Below, one piece after another: positions 46,950 through 56,063 of a stretch of 64,000 nucleotides of DNA; position 1 is the stretch's first letter, and every line of letters begins with the position of its first letter. The stretch comes from an uncultured Deefgea sp. (GTDB taxonomy: Bacteria; Pseudomonadota; Gammaproteobacteria; Burkholderiales; Chitinibacteraceae). Where the stretch lies: contig NZ_CAMTIA010000004.1 of assembly GCF_947072475.1 (NCBI RefSeq), forward strand, positions 55,346 through 119,345, written 5' to 3'. The translations under genes were made by a program, and so were the position numbers. The notes beneath the pieces were generated by a model. That model did not search any database, was not told where the DNA came from, and saw nothing but the letters and a program-made list of their open reading frames with translations.

Positions 46950-48038
46950 TTACCAACCCATGTGGTAAGCCACCACGGCAAATAAACCATCGGCGACAAC
47001 CAATAACACCAAGATTTGCACCACCGCTTGGGTGGTTGCTGCGCCAACGGCACTTGCGCCATTGCCGGTTGCAAGGCCGCGATAGCAACCGACGGCGGCG
47101 ATAATAAAGCCAAAAATCGCCGCTTTACTCAGACCCGATAGCAAATCGATTAAGTTCACTTGCCCGGCGATTTGCGAATAATAGGTGGCAAACGGAATCC
47201 CAAAGCCTTTCATGACTAAAGCGCCACCAAAGAGACCGACCACTTCGGCAAATAAGGTCAGCAAGGGGGCCATTAATACGCCGGCCAATAAACGCGGCAA
47301 GACTAAAAATCGAATGGGATCAAAACCAAAAGTGACCAGCGCATTGATTTCTTCGTTGACCTTCATCGTGCCAAGTTCAGCAGCAAAGGCAGCACCCGTG
47401 CGGCCAGCCAGTAAAATGGCGGTAATTAACGGCCCGAGTTCACGAATTAATGACAGCCCGAGCAAATTGGCGACAAAGAGCTCAGCGCCAAATTGCCGCA
47501 TTGGAATCGCCGATTGAAACGCCAGAATCACGCCAAATAAGATGGAGATTAAGGTAATAATCGGCACGGCATTCGCGCCGACGAGCTCGCATTGCAAACA
47601 AAATTCTCGCCACCGAAAGCGGCGTAATTGCTGCAAGCTCTGCCATAGCGCAGCGCAGATGGCGCCGAGAAAGCTAATTTGCAAATAAAAATTGGCATTG
47701 GCGGCGCGCACGCGCGCACCGAATCGGGTGATCAGATGCTGGGCGGGTTTGGGCGTGGTTTTTAATAGGGGCAACTCAGGAGACAGCGCATTGAGTAGCC
47801 GCTGTCCTTGCGCGGGTAGGGCCAAAATGCGTGCGCCGCGCTGTTGTAATTCAAATAATAACGCCGCCCCCGCGCCATCAATACGTTGCACGGCACTGGC
47901 ATCAATCTCAATCTCTGCCCATTGCTGTTGCTGAATGCGCTGCCACAACGCGCTGCTGGTCGCTAAGGTTAAATCGCCGCCAAGTTCAAACCGAGTGACT
48001 GTAGGGGTGGGGCGTAATTGCGCTTCAGTTGGGGGCAT
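46950..48038 (-). CDS. STAS-MlaE fusion permease
   Basis: A 362-residue permease. Residues about 1-95 form a STAS-like domain (GGDLTLATSSALWQRIQ...IEIDASAVQRIDGAGAALLFELQQRG), the equivalent of a separate MlaB. The MlaE core (about 130-362) has six membrane helices with RELGPLITAILLAGRTGAAFAAELGTMKVNEEINAL. The fusion means no free-standing mlaB is needed. Its start overlaps the end of the flhG gene by 14 bases, so this operon is transcribed with the flagellar genes. Confidence 0.92.
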   Translation of the reverse strand: MPPTEAQLRPTPTVTRFELGGDLTLATSSALWQRIQQQQWAEIEIDASAVQRIDGAGAALLFELQQRGARILALPAQGQRLLNALSPELPLLKTTPKPAQHLITRFGARVRAANANFYLQISFLGAICAALWQSLQQLRRFRWREFCLQCELVGANAVPIITLISILFGVILAFQSAIPMRQFGAELFVANLLGLSLIRELGPLITAILLAGRTGAAFAAELGTMKVNEEINALVTFGFDPIRFLVLPRLLAGVLMAPLLTLFAEVVGLFGGALVMKGFGIPFATYYSQIAGQVNLIDLLSGLSKAAIFGFIIAAVGCYRGLATGNGASAVGAATTQAVVQILVLLVVADGLFAVVAYHMGW

Positions 48039-48924
48039 GATCGATTCGATTAGCCAGTAAACGCGATGATTCGATTAAACGATAAATAAAACTCGCCATA
48101 TTGCCTTGCGCTTGGCGCGGCGGGGCCCAGCGCAATAAGGCGTCGGCCAACTGGCGAATCGCCGCGCTGGCCTCAGCATCAGGAAAAGCCTCGAGCACCG
48201 GCCGGCCAAGGCGTGTGGCGCGGTTAAGCCATTCATCTTCAGGCACATAACCAATCAATTTGAGTTGAATTTCTTCCCCCAAATATTGTTGGGCCACAGC
48301 GCGAACTCGGTCAAACAAAGTCATGGCTTCACCCAAACTGGCGACGCGATTGACCAACACGCGAAAATCACGCCGCGCATATTCGGTCGCCAATTGCTTA
48401 ATGGTGGCATACGCATCGGTGAGGGATTCGGCTCGATTGGAGAGCACAATGACCACATCATCAGCGGCGAGCGATAGGCTAGGTACGCCTTGGGCCACCG
48501 CTGGGCGCGTGTCGAGTAAGAGATAATCCAAGGATTCGGTTAACTGCGCAAATTCGCCAGCGAGCCAGCGCTGCTCGTTGTCGTTGAGCTGAGCCAATAA
48601 GTGCGCTGGCGCGGCAATCGGTAAAATCGCAAAGCCGTATTGGCTCTCGATTAAGGTATCGATTAAGCGCGCTTCACGCCGTATCACCTGCTCAAGTTCA
48701 ACGCCCGGCGTTAAATGCAAGCGGTGCGCCATATTGTGTAGGCCAGTAAATTCATCCAACACCACGACTTGCCGTTGTCTTTCGGCCAAGGCGGCGGCTA
48801 AATTCATGACCAAACTGGTGGTGCCGGCATCGCCACGGCCACCCGATAAACTAATGGTGCGGCAGCTGGGCGTAGCAACCAGTTGCCGTAGCCCTGCGGC
48901 TTGGTCTGGCCAGCGTTTAGGCAC
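48025..48924 (-). CDS. flhG: FlhG/YlxH MinD-like ATPase, flagellar number regulator
   Basis: A 299-residue MinD/ParA-fold protein directly after flhF, the usual place of flhG (fleN). It opens DQAAGLRQLV, the FlhG N-terminal motif. The deviant Walker A (consensus GGKGGVGKT) reads GGRGDAGTTS (residues 28-37): neither lysine is kept and a Thr replaces the invariant catalytic one. Switch I reads DEFTGLHNM where DADLGLAN is normal. Nucleotide binding may therefore be weak or lost. It normally antagonises FlhF to limit flagella to one pole. The gene end overlaps the STAS-MlaE start. Confidence 0.85.
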   Translation of the reverse strand: MPKRWPDQAAGLRQLVATPSCRTISLSGGRGDAGTTSLVMNLAAALAERQRQVVVLDEFTGLHNMAHRLHLTPGVELEQVIRREARLIDTLIESQYGFAILPIAAPAHLLAQLNDNEQRWLAGEFAQLTESLDYLLLDTRPAVAQGVPSLSLAADDVVIVLSNRAESLTDAYATIKQLATEYARRDFRVLVNRVASLGEAMTLFDRVRAVAQQYLGEEIQLKLIGYVPEDEWLNRATRLGRPVLEAFPDAEASAAIRQLADALLRWAPPRQAQGNMASFIYRLIESSRLLANRIDHAPN

Positions 48925-48960
48925 GATGTGGTCCTACTGGGAAATGACTTAAAAGCACAC

Positions 48961-50544
48961 TCATCGTGGTGAAGTGGCAAGGCTAAAATCGGTTGGAATA
49001 TCTTGGGTACTCATAAAGAGTGGATATTCGTCTTTATGCAATTGAAAGACGCTATTTTCTTGTTGGTTGCGAAAGGCGCGATCCACCAGATAGGCTAAAT
49101 TGGCTCGATGCAGATCTTCCGGCACGCGCTGACCATTGGTCACAAAGTGCAGCGGTAATTTATGCCGAATCGCCACATCAAGGCAGCCACCCAGCGCCAT
49201 GGTTTCATCCAGCTTGGTTAAAATGCAGCCGACTAAATGGCTGTTTTTATAGCGCCGAGCCACATCATCGAGCGTGCTGGCTTGGGCATTGGCCGACAAT
49301 AACAACACGGTGCCGACATTATCATGCCCAAACATCGCCAATTGCTCGCCGATGCGTTGATCGCGCTGCCCCATGCCGACGGTGTCGATCAGCACTAAAT
49401 GTCGATCGGTGAGCTCGCCTAAAGTCAGTTGTAAATCGGTTTCATCTTTAACTTCATGCACCGGCACACCCAAAATTCGGCCATAAATTCGCAGCTGATC
49501 GTGCGCGCCAATTCGGTAGCTGTCGGTGGTCAATAAGGCGACCGATTGTGGCCCGTAGGTGAGCGCGCAACGCGCTGCCAGCTTGGCAACCGTCGTCGTT
49601 TTTCCAACGCCAGTTGGGCCAATTAAGGCGTACACCCCGCCACGTTCAACGATATCGTCTTTGGCGCTAACGGTGGGTAAATTATGGGTGAGTGCAGCTT
49701 TAACCCATTTCATACCGGTATCTAAACTCATCGCCGCTGGCATTTTATCAATGAGCTGACGCGACAATGCGGCGCAAAAGCCAGCGCCGAGTAATTGGCG
49801 CAAAATTTCTAACTTTTCAGGCGCGTGTTTGGATAATTCGCCCCACGCCATGCCCGCCATTTGGCTCTCTAACAAGCCGCGAAGCATGCGAATTTCACGC
49901 GCAATATCTTGCATCGCCGCTTGATCAACAGCAGGGGCGGCGGTTTTGGGGCTGGCATCATCAAAACTAAAAGTGGGCAGCGGTTTTTCGGCCATCGCCG
50001 GGCGGCGCGGTGGTATCGGGCGACGTTCTGCTTCGGTATTTAATTCGGGCTCGCGTGACCGTGGCTTAGTCTCAGGCCGCTGTGGGGCTTGAGCTGCGGC
50101 TTCGGGGCGGTTGATATAATCGGTGAAAGGGACTTCATTGCTGGTTTCTGTGCGTGCTGCGGTGTTGGTTTTTGGCGCGCGATTACTGCGCAATACAGAG
50201 GGGATTTCATAAGGCACATCGTCGAGCGTTGGCTCTTGCTCATCATCAGGAATGGCATACGAGCGGGCTAAAGCTTTAGAAATATGCGGGGCAACGGGGG
50301 TTTGCTGCGCGGAACTCATTAAACGTGCGCCATTTTGCGCCGCCCGCGTTGCCGGTTTGGGCGCGGCTGCAACGGTCTGAACGCTGGTGAGTGCGGCAAC
50401 ATCCGCATCGGCAACGGCCATGATTTCGATGCCGCCACCGGCCACTTGCCGGTTGGACAGAATCAATGCATCTGGCCCGAGTTCATCACGAACTTGGCGT
50501 AGCGCATCACGGGTGGTCGCACCAAAAAATTTTTTAACCAGCAT
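48961..50544 (-). CDS. flhF: Flagellar polar-targeting GTPase FlhF
   Basis: A 527-residue SRP-family GTPase. It opens MLVKKFFGATTRDALRQVRDELGPDALILSNRQV, the FlhF B-domain start. A long proline/alanine linker (about residues 90-200) is followed by the N and G domains with GPTGVGKTTTVAKLAARC, DTVGMGQRDQ and TKLDE. It marks the pole where the flagellum assembles. The start ATG has a poor ribosome-binding site. The 220-base gap to flhA contains no second gene I could support, but a 25-codon frame near its flhA edge (LPPLNRQQSYALMTLFN) exists. Confidence 0.95.
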   Translation of the reverse strand: MLVKKFFGATTRDALRQVRDELGPDALILSNRQVAGGGIEIMAVADADVAALTSVQTVAAAPKPATRAAQNGARLMSSAQQTPVAPHISKALARSYAIPDDEQEPTLDDVPYEIPSVLRSNRAPKTNTAARTETSNEVPFTDYINRPEAAAQAPQRPETKPRSREPELNTEAERRPIPPRRPAMAEKPLPTFSFDDASPKTAAPAVDQAAMQDIAREIRMLRGLLESQMAGMAWGELSKHAPEKLEILRQLLGAGFCAALSRQLIDKMPAAMSLDTGMKWVKAALTHNLPTVSAKDDIVERGGVYALIGPTGVGKTTTVAKLAARCALTYGPQSVALLTTDSYRIGAHDQLRIYGRILGVPVHEVKDETDLQLTLGELTDRHLVLIDTVGMGQRDQRIGEQLAMFGHDNVGTVLLLSANAQASTLDDVARRYKNSHLVGCILTKLDETMALGGCLDVAIRHKLPLHFVTNGQRVPEDLHRANLAYLVDRAFRNQQENSVFQLHKDEYPLFMSTQDIPTDFSLATSPR

Positions 50545-50765
50545 AGAAAACTATGATCACCGCGTTCCCGCTTTAAATTGCATCCATAAAATCAGCTTTA
50601 AACGATCAACTCACAACTCAGAATGGCTCCAGTTTTATTGGGCCTTAACTGGGTGCTAGAAAGGTATCGAGTCCTGATTATCACTGTTCCTGTGCTTCTG
50701 CACAATTGAATAGCGTCATCAAGGCATAGGATTGTTGGCGATTGAGCGGGGGAAGCACCGCCGTT

Positions 50766-52835
50766 TTAAGCGCCTAAGACATTAATGATGCGTAAAGTTT
50801 TGCTATCTGGAATCTCGGTATGCGCGATGACGCGTAATCCGGGAATAGAACGGCGTAAAAACCGCGATAACATCGGTCTTAATTGCGCAGGGGTGATTAA
50901 AACGGGATTAATGCCTTGCATTTCGAGCTGTTCGGTCATGGCGGCGGCTTGTTGCAGTAAGCGCTCGGCAAGGCCGGGCTCGAGGCCACCTTGCGATTTG
51001 CCACTGGCGGCGGAGAGTAAAATGCTTTCTAGTTGTGGTTCTAATGCGACAACTTGGAGCTCTTGCTCCCCAGCAAATAATTGATGAACAATCGATCGCC
51101 CCAGCGCAACCCGCACTGCCGAGGTTAATTCGTCGATATCGGCGGTTCGTACAATGTGCTCGCTGAGCGTTTCGATAATGGTGCGTAAGTCTCGAATATG
51201 CAGTCCATCCTCCAGTAGCGCTTGTAATATTTTTTGCAGCGTGCCAATGGGCACCACTTTGGGAATCAGTTCTTCAATCAACTTGGGCGATTCTTTGGCA
51301 AAGTGATCGACCAGCGCTTGGGTTTCTTCACGCCCGAGTAATTCGGCGGCGTTCGATTGCAAGATATTTGAGATATGCGTGCCGATGACGGTTGAGGCAT
51401 CGACCACGGTGTAGCCCATGGCTTGCGCTTGATCGCGTAAGCTGGCGTCCACCCAAGTGGCAGGCAGGCCAAAAGTCGGATCGGTGGTCGCTGCGCCAGG
51501 CAAAGTGCCAGCGGCATTGCCCGGATTAATCGCTAGCCATTGCCCGACAAAGGCTTCACCAGCGCCAACGTCGACGCCTTTGAGTTGAATCCGATACTGA
51601 TTGGGGCGCAGTTCGAGATTGTCGCGAATATGCACCGCCGGCACTAAAAACCCCAGTTCTTGGGCGATTTTTTTTCTAATCCCGCGAATCCGGCGTAATA
51701 ACTCGCCATCTTGATTGCGATCGACCAAAGGAATCAGCCGATAGCCAACTTCCAGCCCGACCGGATCGACTGTTTGCACATCATTCCAGCTGACTTCTTG
51801 TAATGGCGCATCCACCGGTGGCGGTGGGGCTGCGCCTGCTGGCAGTGCGCCGCCGGTGGCGGTCGCGGTCGCGGCTTTGAGGATATTTTGTTCGGCAAAC
51901 CAAGCTAAACCGCCGGCGAGTGCTGCCATCATTAAGAACGCAATATGCGGCATCCCCGGAATAATACCGAGTATGCCCAAAACGCCAGCAGTGACGTAGA
52001 GCACCTGTGGGCGAGCAAACAATTGACCCAAAATTTGTTCGGATAAATCTTGGTCGGTACCGACCCGAGAGACGACGATACCGGCGGCCACCGAAATAAT
52101 CAGCGCCGGCACTTGGGCCACCAAACCGTCACCGATGGTGAGCAGGGTGTAGGTTTTGGCCGCATCGGCAAACAACATATCATGCTGCAACATGCCAACC
52201 AGCAAGCCACCAATCAGGTTAATCACCATCACTAAAATACCCGCGACGGCGTCACCCCGGACGAACTTACTGGCACCATCCATCGAACCGAAGAAATTGG
52301 CTTCGTCAGATATTTGCGCCCGCCGCGTGCGCGCCTCTTCTTCGCCAATCAAGCCGGCATTCAAATCGGCATCAATCGCCATTTGCTTACCGGGCATGGC
52401 ATCTAAGGTAAAGCGCGCTGACACCTCAGCAATCCGTCCTGCGCCTTTGGTAATGACGACAAAGTTAATAATGGTCAGAATCACAAAGGCCACAATCCCG
52501 ACGGCGATATTGTCGCCAATCAGTACGTGACCAAAAGATTCAATAACCTTACCAGCAGCGTCGCCGCCAGCATGACCTTCGGTGAGGACCAGTTTGGTTG
52601 ACGCCACATTGAGCGACAAACGCAGTAGCGTGGTCATCAAGAGCACGGTCGGAAAGCTAGAGAATTCGAGGGGTTTATGGGTATATAAGCTGACCATCAA
52701 CACGATGATCGATAGCGCAATATTAAAAGTAAAAAAGAAGTCGAGCACAGCCGGTGGTAAGGGCAAAATCATCATGCCCAACACCATTAACACCATCGCT
52801 GGCATGGCCAACGCAGTAAGTTTGCTACGCCACAT
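50766..52835 (-). CDS. flhA: Flagellar export gate protein FlhA
   Basis: A 689-residue protein of the flagellar type III export gate. Eight membrane helices (residues about 1-320) include the FHIPEP region: the loop after helix four has KGAGRIAEVSARFTLDAMPGKQMAIDADLNAGLIGEEEARTRR. A cytoplasmic domain (about 360-689) docks chaperone-substrate complexes. It forms the nonameric ring with FlhB and FliPQR. The start is the first ATG. It lies between flhF and flhB in the conserved flhB-flhA-flhF-flhG order. Confidence 0.97.
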   Translation of the reverse strand: MWRSKLTALAMPAMVLMVLGMMILPLPPAVLDFFFTFNIALSIIVLMVSLYTHKPLEFSSFPTVLLMTTLLRLSLNVASTKLVLTEGHAGGDAAGKVIESFGHVLIGDNIAVGIVAFVILTIINFVVITKGAGRIAEVSARFTLDAMPGKQMAIDADLNAGLIGEEEARTRRAQISDEANFFGSMDGASKFVRGDAVAGILVMVINLIGGLLVGMLQHDMLFADAAKTYTLLTIGDGLVAQVPALIISVAAGIVVSRVGTDQDLSEQILGQLFARPQVLYVTAGVLGILGIIPGMPHIAFLMMAALAGGLAWFAEQNILKAATATATGGALPAGAAPPPPVDAPLQEVSWNDVQTVDPVGLEVGYRLIPLVDRNQDGELLRRIRGIRKKIAQELGFLVPAVHIRDNLELRPNQYRIQLKGVDVGAGEAFVGQWLAINPGNAAGTLPGAATTDPTFGLPATWVDASLRDQAQAMGYTVVDASTVIGTHISNILQSNAAELLGREETQALVDHFAKESPKLIEELIPKVVPIGTLQKILQALLEDGLHIRDLRTIIETLSEHIVRTADIDELTSAVRVALGRSIVHQLFAGEQELQVVALEPQLESILLSAASGKSQGGLEPGLAERLLQQAAAMTEQLEMQGINPVLITPAQLRPMLSRFLRRSIPGLRVIAHTEIPDSKTLRIINVLGA

Positions 52836-52851
52836 CTAAGATACCTAGTGT

Positions 52852-52900
52852 ATGTATTTTAATGAACATTATTTAATATATTGCTTGCAGTTATATACCC
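52852..52900. repeat. 49-nt palindromic element (copy 7) containing the flhB stop codon
   Basis: On the minus strand it begins GGGTATATA. The TATATAA of this end supplies the flhB stop codon and its last Gly-Ile. It continues CTGCAAGCAAT...AAATAAT, the same blocks as copies 2 and 4 in the same orientation. The far end is degenerate (ATACAT). Confidence 0.55.
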
Positions 52901-54036
52901 TGTTTTTCTGCTTCAGGGTCGAGTTCGGCAGGAACGGGTAAATCGGTATTGAGTGTTGGCGCTAAGCCGCCTTCTTTTTGATATTGATTGAGCTGGTAGA
53001 TGTAGGCTAAAACCTCAGCAGCGGCAGTATACAACGCAGCGGGAATTTCTTCGCCCAATTGGGCGTGGTGATACAGTGCACGCGCAAAAGGTGGCGTGCG
53101 TACAACGGTGACTTTGTGCTCCTTGGCCAATTCAATAATGCGTTCGGCCAATAAAAAAGAGCCTTTGGCCACCACTTTGGGCGCGCGCATCGCTTCGTCG
53201 TATTGAATCGCCACCGCATAGTGCGTGGGGTTGGTGACTACCACATTGGCCTTGGGAATTTCGGCCATCATGCGCTTACGCGCCGCTTCTCTTTGTAATT
53301 GCCGAATCCGCCCTTTGACATGCGGATCACCTTCAGACTCTTTGTTTTCTTGGCGAACGTCCTCTTTGGTCATTCTGAGGCCTTTGTAATAATCCCAAAG
53401 TTGATACGGCACATCGATTAAGACAATGATTGCCATGCCGCTAACCGTCATCAAGAGGGTGTATTTGAGCATTTGCCACAACACATAAAAGCCAACATCC
53501 GGGGGCATGGCAATCAAGCTAATAAATTGCTCTTTTTCATCCCATAAAATCCAGCCAGCAATGCCACCGATTAATCCCGATTTTAAAATCGTTTTCAGCG
53601 TTTCAATAATGGTACGCACCGAGAAAATCCGGCCAATACCGGCGATCGGACTGAGTTTGCCAAAGTTGGGCCCCAGCGCTTCGGTGCTAAAGACCCAGCC
53701 ACCAATGGCGATGGGGATCATGATAGCCACCAAAGCGCAGGCGGCAAAGATAGGCAATAAGGCGACTAGCGCGATGCGCATTGCGGCCATTAAGGCCTCG
53801 GGCATTTGCTTGGCGCTGATTAAATCCGTGCGATCAAAGCTGAGGTTGTCGACCATGATTTCGCGAATGGCATGAAATATATCCGGCGCGAGCGTAAACA
53901 CCGCAACCAGCCCTGCCATGAGGGTGGCAAAAGTGGTGAGCTCGTGTGAACGCGGCACTTGCCCTTTTTTTCGCGCATCTTCAATGCGCTTGGGGGAGGC
54001 CGGTTCGGTTTTTTCTAGGTCTGAATCTTCTGCCAT
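52891..54036 (-). CDS. flhB: Flagellar export gate protein FlhB
   Basis: A 381-residue substrate-specificity switch of the flagellar type III system. Four membrane helices (about residues 30-210) are followed by a cytoplasmic domain with the autocleavage site NPTH, Asn269 in VVVTNPTHYAVAIQYD. KTEPASPKRIEDARKKGQVPRSHEL opens the protein. FliK triggers the switch after hook completion. The C-terminus ends in a GI whose codons come from the palindromic element, so the last residues may differ from those of relatives. It is divergent from fliK. Confidence 0.97.
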   Translation of the reverse strand: MAEDSDLEKTEPASPKRIEDARKKGQVPRSHELTTFATLMAGLVAVFTLAPDIFHAIREIMVDNLSFDRTDLISAKQMPEALMAAMRIALVALLPIFAACALVAIMIPIAIGGWVFSTEALGPNFGKLSPIAGIGRIFSVRTIIETLKTILKSGLIGGIAGWILWDEKEQFISLIAMPPDVGFYVLWQMLKYTLLMTVSGMAIIVLIDVPYQLWDYYKGLRMTKEDVRQENKESEGDPHVKGRIRQLQREAARKRMMAEIPKANVVVTNPTHYAVAIQYDEAMRAPKVVAKGSFLLAERIIELAKEHKVTVVRTPPFARALYHHAQLGEEIPAALYTAAAEVLAYIYQLNQYQKEGGLAPTLNTDLPVPAELDPEAEKQGI

Positions 54037-54066
54037 AGCGCCAGTTTACCTGCAGTTTTAAGCGGC

Positions 54067-54083
54067 TGGCATTGTCTTTGCTT
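54067..54083 (+). promoter_or_regulatory. Sigma54-type promoter upstream of fliK
   Basis: TGGCATTGTCTTTGCTT matches the TGGCA-N6-TTGCW pattern with exactly 10 bases between the GG and GC doublets. It lies 35 bases before the fliK ATG. Sigma54 control of middle flagellar genes is common in polarly flagellated bacteria. Confidence 0.6.
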
Positions 54084-54117
54084 ATTACTAGGCAAAGTCT
54101 TCTTATTGGGTGTAATT

Positions 54118-55320
54118 ATGGCAACAACTTCTGCGGTGCCAGTGCAAGTTCAAGCTCCTATGAGCCGTGCAGTTGAGTCGCGCGCTGCGCGTGAAACCAG
54201 TCCGCGCAATGATTTTAAAGACGAGTTTAAACGTGAGTTAGACCGTGAGCGGGCCGAGTCGCCTGCGCCAGTCAGCGCCCCTCAGCAGCCAGTCGTGAGC
54301 AAACCAGCGAGCAAACCGGCCAATGAAGAAGACGCCGCAACGAGCGAATCGGCGCAATCGCAAGCGGCAACGATAGATCCTTGGTTGGCGATGCTACAAA
54401 ACACGCTGGTTGCTCCTAGCACCAGCGTTGCGCTCACTGAGGAAGCCGCGCCACTGAGTGATCTTGCCACTGATCCTGAAGCGGAAACTCCAGCAGTATT
54501 CAATCCATTGACTGCTCTAATGCTAAAAAATCCAGCAAGCAGTAGCGAAAATACCGATAGCGCCCAACTGGGCACTGACAAGCAAGCTAATCAAGCCGCA
54601 TCTTCAGCAATAGCGGCGATGTCACAGCCTAAAGTAGATGCAACTGAAACGGCAAAGCTTGCCGTCGATACGGCAAAATTAAGCGCCACTGAGGTTAAAG
54701 AAACGCCATTAGAGTTAATGCCAAATACCGACTTTAAAACGCAATTGACTGCGCTGCATGAGCAGCGAAGCCTTGCTGCGAATAACTCTGTGATCACCGC
54801 TTTGCCAAATAAGGAAGTCGCTGTGCCAGTGCATCATTTGGCTGAGCCGGTTGGGCAAATGCGCTGGGGTGATGCGCTAGCGCAGCGGGTTGGGCTGATG
54901 CTGGGTCGGCAAGAACAGCAAATTCAAATGCAGTTGAATCCTGCGCATTTAGGGCCAATGGAAGTGCAGTTAAATGTGGTGCAAGATCAAGCCAGTGTGG
55001 TGTTTAGCTCGCAAAATGCAGCGGTGCGCGATGCCCTTGCTGCGGCAATGCCGCGCTTGACCGCTTTATTGGCCGAACAAGGCTTTACCTTAAGTAATGT
55101 ACAAGTGGCTTCAGATACTTTGCAGCAGCATCAACAGCAGCAAGCACAACAAAACCAATCGCAATGGGGAGGGATGAATCAAGGTCAGCAGCCAGCTTCT
55201 CATGGTCGAGAACTGGGATTAACTTACGGAATGGCTGCGGGCTTGGTTGATGAAAACCCACTGGAATCATCAATGGTGCGACTACCCATTCAAAAAGGGG
55301 GCTTGAGTTTATTTGTCTGA
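54118..55320 (+). CDS. fliK: Flagellar hook-length control protein FliK
   Basis: A 400-residue secreted ruler protein. A low-complexity N-terminal half (Ala, Ser, Thr, Glu; about residues 1-230) is followed by the Flg_hook domain: MRWGDALAQRVGLMLGRQEQQIQMQLNPAHLGPMEVQLNVVQDQASVVFSSQN. A Gln-rich tail (about 345-370, QQHQQQQAQQNQ) ends it. The ATG follows a GGGTG box at about 5-nt spacing, chosen over a GTG four codons upstream. It interacts with FlhB to switch export specificity and heads the fliK-fliR unit. Confidence 0.92.
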   Translation: MATTSAVPVQVQAPMSRAVESRAARETSPRNDFKDEFKRELDRERAESPAPVSAPQQPVVSKPASKPANEEDAATSESAQSQAATIDPWLAMLQNTLVAPSTSVALTEEAAPLSDLATDPEAETPAVFNPLTALMLKNPASSSENTDSAQLGTDKQANQAASSAIAAMSQPKVDATETAKLAVDTAKLSATEVKETPLELMPNTDFKTQLTALHEQRSLAANNSVITALPNKEVAVPVHHLAEPVGQMRWGDALAQRVGLMLGRQEQQIQMQLNPAHLGPMEVQLNVVQDQASVVFSSQNAAVRDALAAAMPRLTALLAEQGFTLSNVQVASDTLQQHQQQQAQQNQSQWGGMNQGQQPASHGRELGLTYGMAAGLVDENPLESSMVRLPIQKGGLSLFV

Positions 55321-55479
55321 TTTCTTATGCTCTGCCGCAATAACGCTTGCTTAGCGCTTGTTTTATAGTATCTTTCGCTATATTGGCAATTTTTTACGCC
55401 CTAGCTACGCTGGGGCATAGTTATTTAAGTCTCTCGTGAAAGATAATCTATTCATGGGCTTTCATTTTAAGGATGTAAT

Positions 55480-56025
55480 ATGTCGGAAGCAAAAGCAGAA
55501 GCCGCGCCAAAATCTAAAAAAAATATCCTGCTTATTATCGTGGCTGCTGTATTGGTGTTAATTTTAATTTTAGGTGGTGCACTGGCCTTTTTCTTATTGA
55601 AAAGCCCTGCTGAAGGTAGTGCCGAAGAAGCAACTGCAGAAGCTGCGGCGCATGGGGAAGAAAAGAAAAAAGAAAAGAAAAAGGAAAAGAAATCAGAAGA
55701 GCACGCGAAACCGGTATTTGCCAAATTACAAGATCAGCCATTTACTGTTAATTTAAGTGGTGAGGCTGAGTCGGTATTGCAAGTTGAAATTATGGTTGAA
55801 TTGGCTGAAGAAGCAGATAAAGAACGAATTATCGCCGTGCAGCCTAAAATATTAGATGCAGTGAATCGCTTATTGCGAGCCAAAACACTAGAAGAAGTAA
55901 AAACCCCTCAGGGCCAGGAAGAATTGGCGCGACAAATTAGAGAAAAAATTAATGCCATTTTAGAAGTTGAAGCAAAAGACGAAGGCGTATTGAGCGTTAA
56001 TTTTACTAAATATTTTTATCAGTAA
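55480..56025 (+). CDS. fliL: Flagellar basal body-associated protein FliL
   Basis: A 181-residue membrane protein. A single membrane helix (ILLIIVAAVLVLILILGGALAFFLL) is followed by an acidic/Lys-rich spacer (EEKKKEKKKEKKSEEHAK) and the FliL domain (PFTVNLSGEAESVLQVEIMVELAEEAD...) ending VNFTKYFYQ. It surrounds the stator and enhances torque. It is separated from fliK by ~160 bases with an imperfect GCCC/GGGC stem and may have its own promoter. Confidence 0.95.
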   Translation: MSEAKAEAAPKSKKNILLIIVAAVLVLILILGGALAFFLLKSPAEGSAEEATAEAAAHGEEKKKEKKKEKKSEEHAKPVFAKLQDQPFTVNLSGEAESVLQVEIMVELAEEADKERIIAVQPKILDAVNRLLRAKTLEEVKTPQGQEELARQIREKINAILEVEAKDEGVLSVNFTKYFYQ

Positions 56026-56063
56026 GCTTGTTAAAAATTAGAACCGAGTTTTAAAAAGAGACA

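Noticed and set aside
50686..50764. A 25-codon frame (LPPLNRQQSYALMTLFN) between flhA and flhF
   Set aside because: Plausible composition, but no ribosome-binding site and too short to judge; not reported as a gene.
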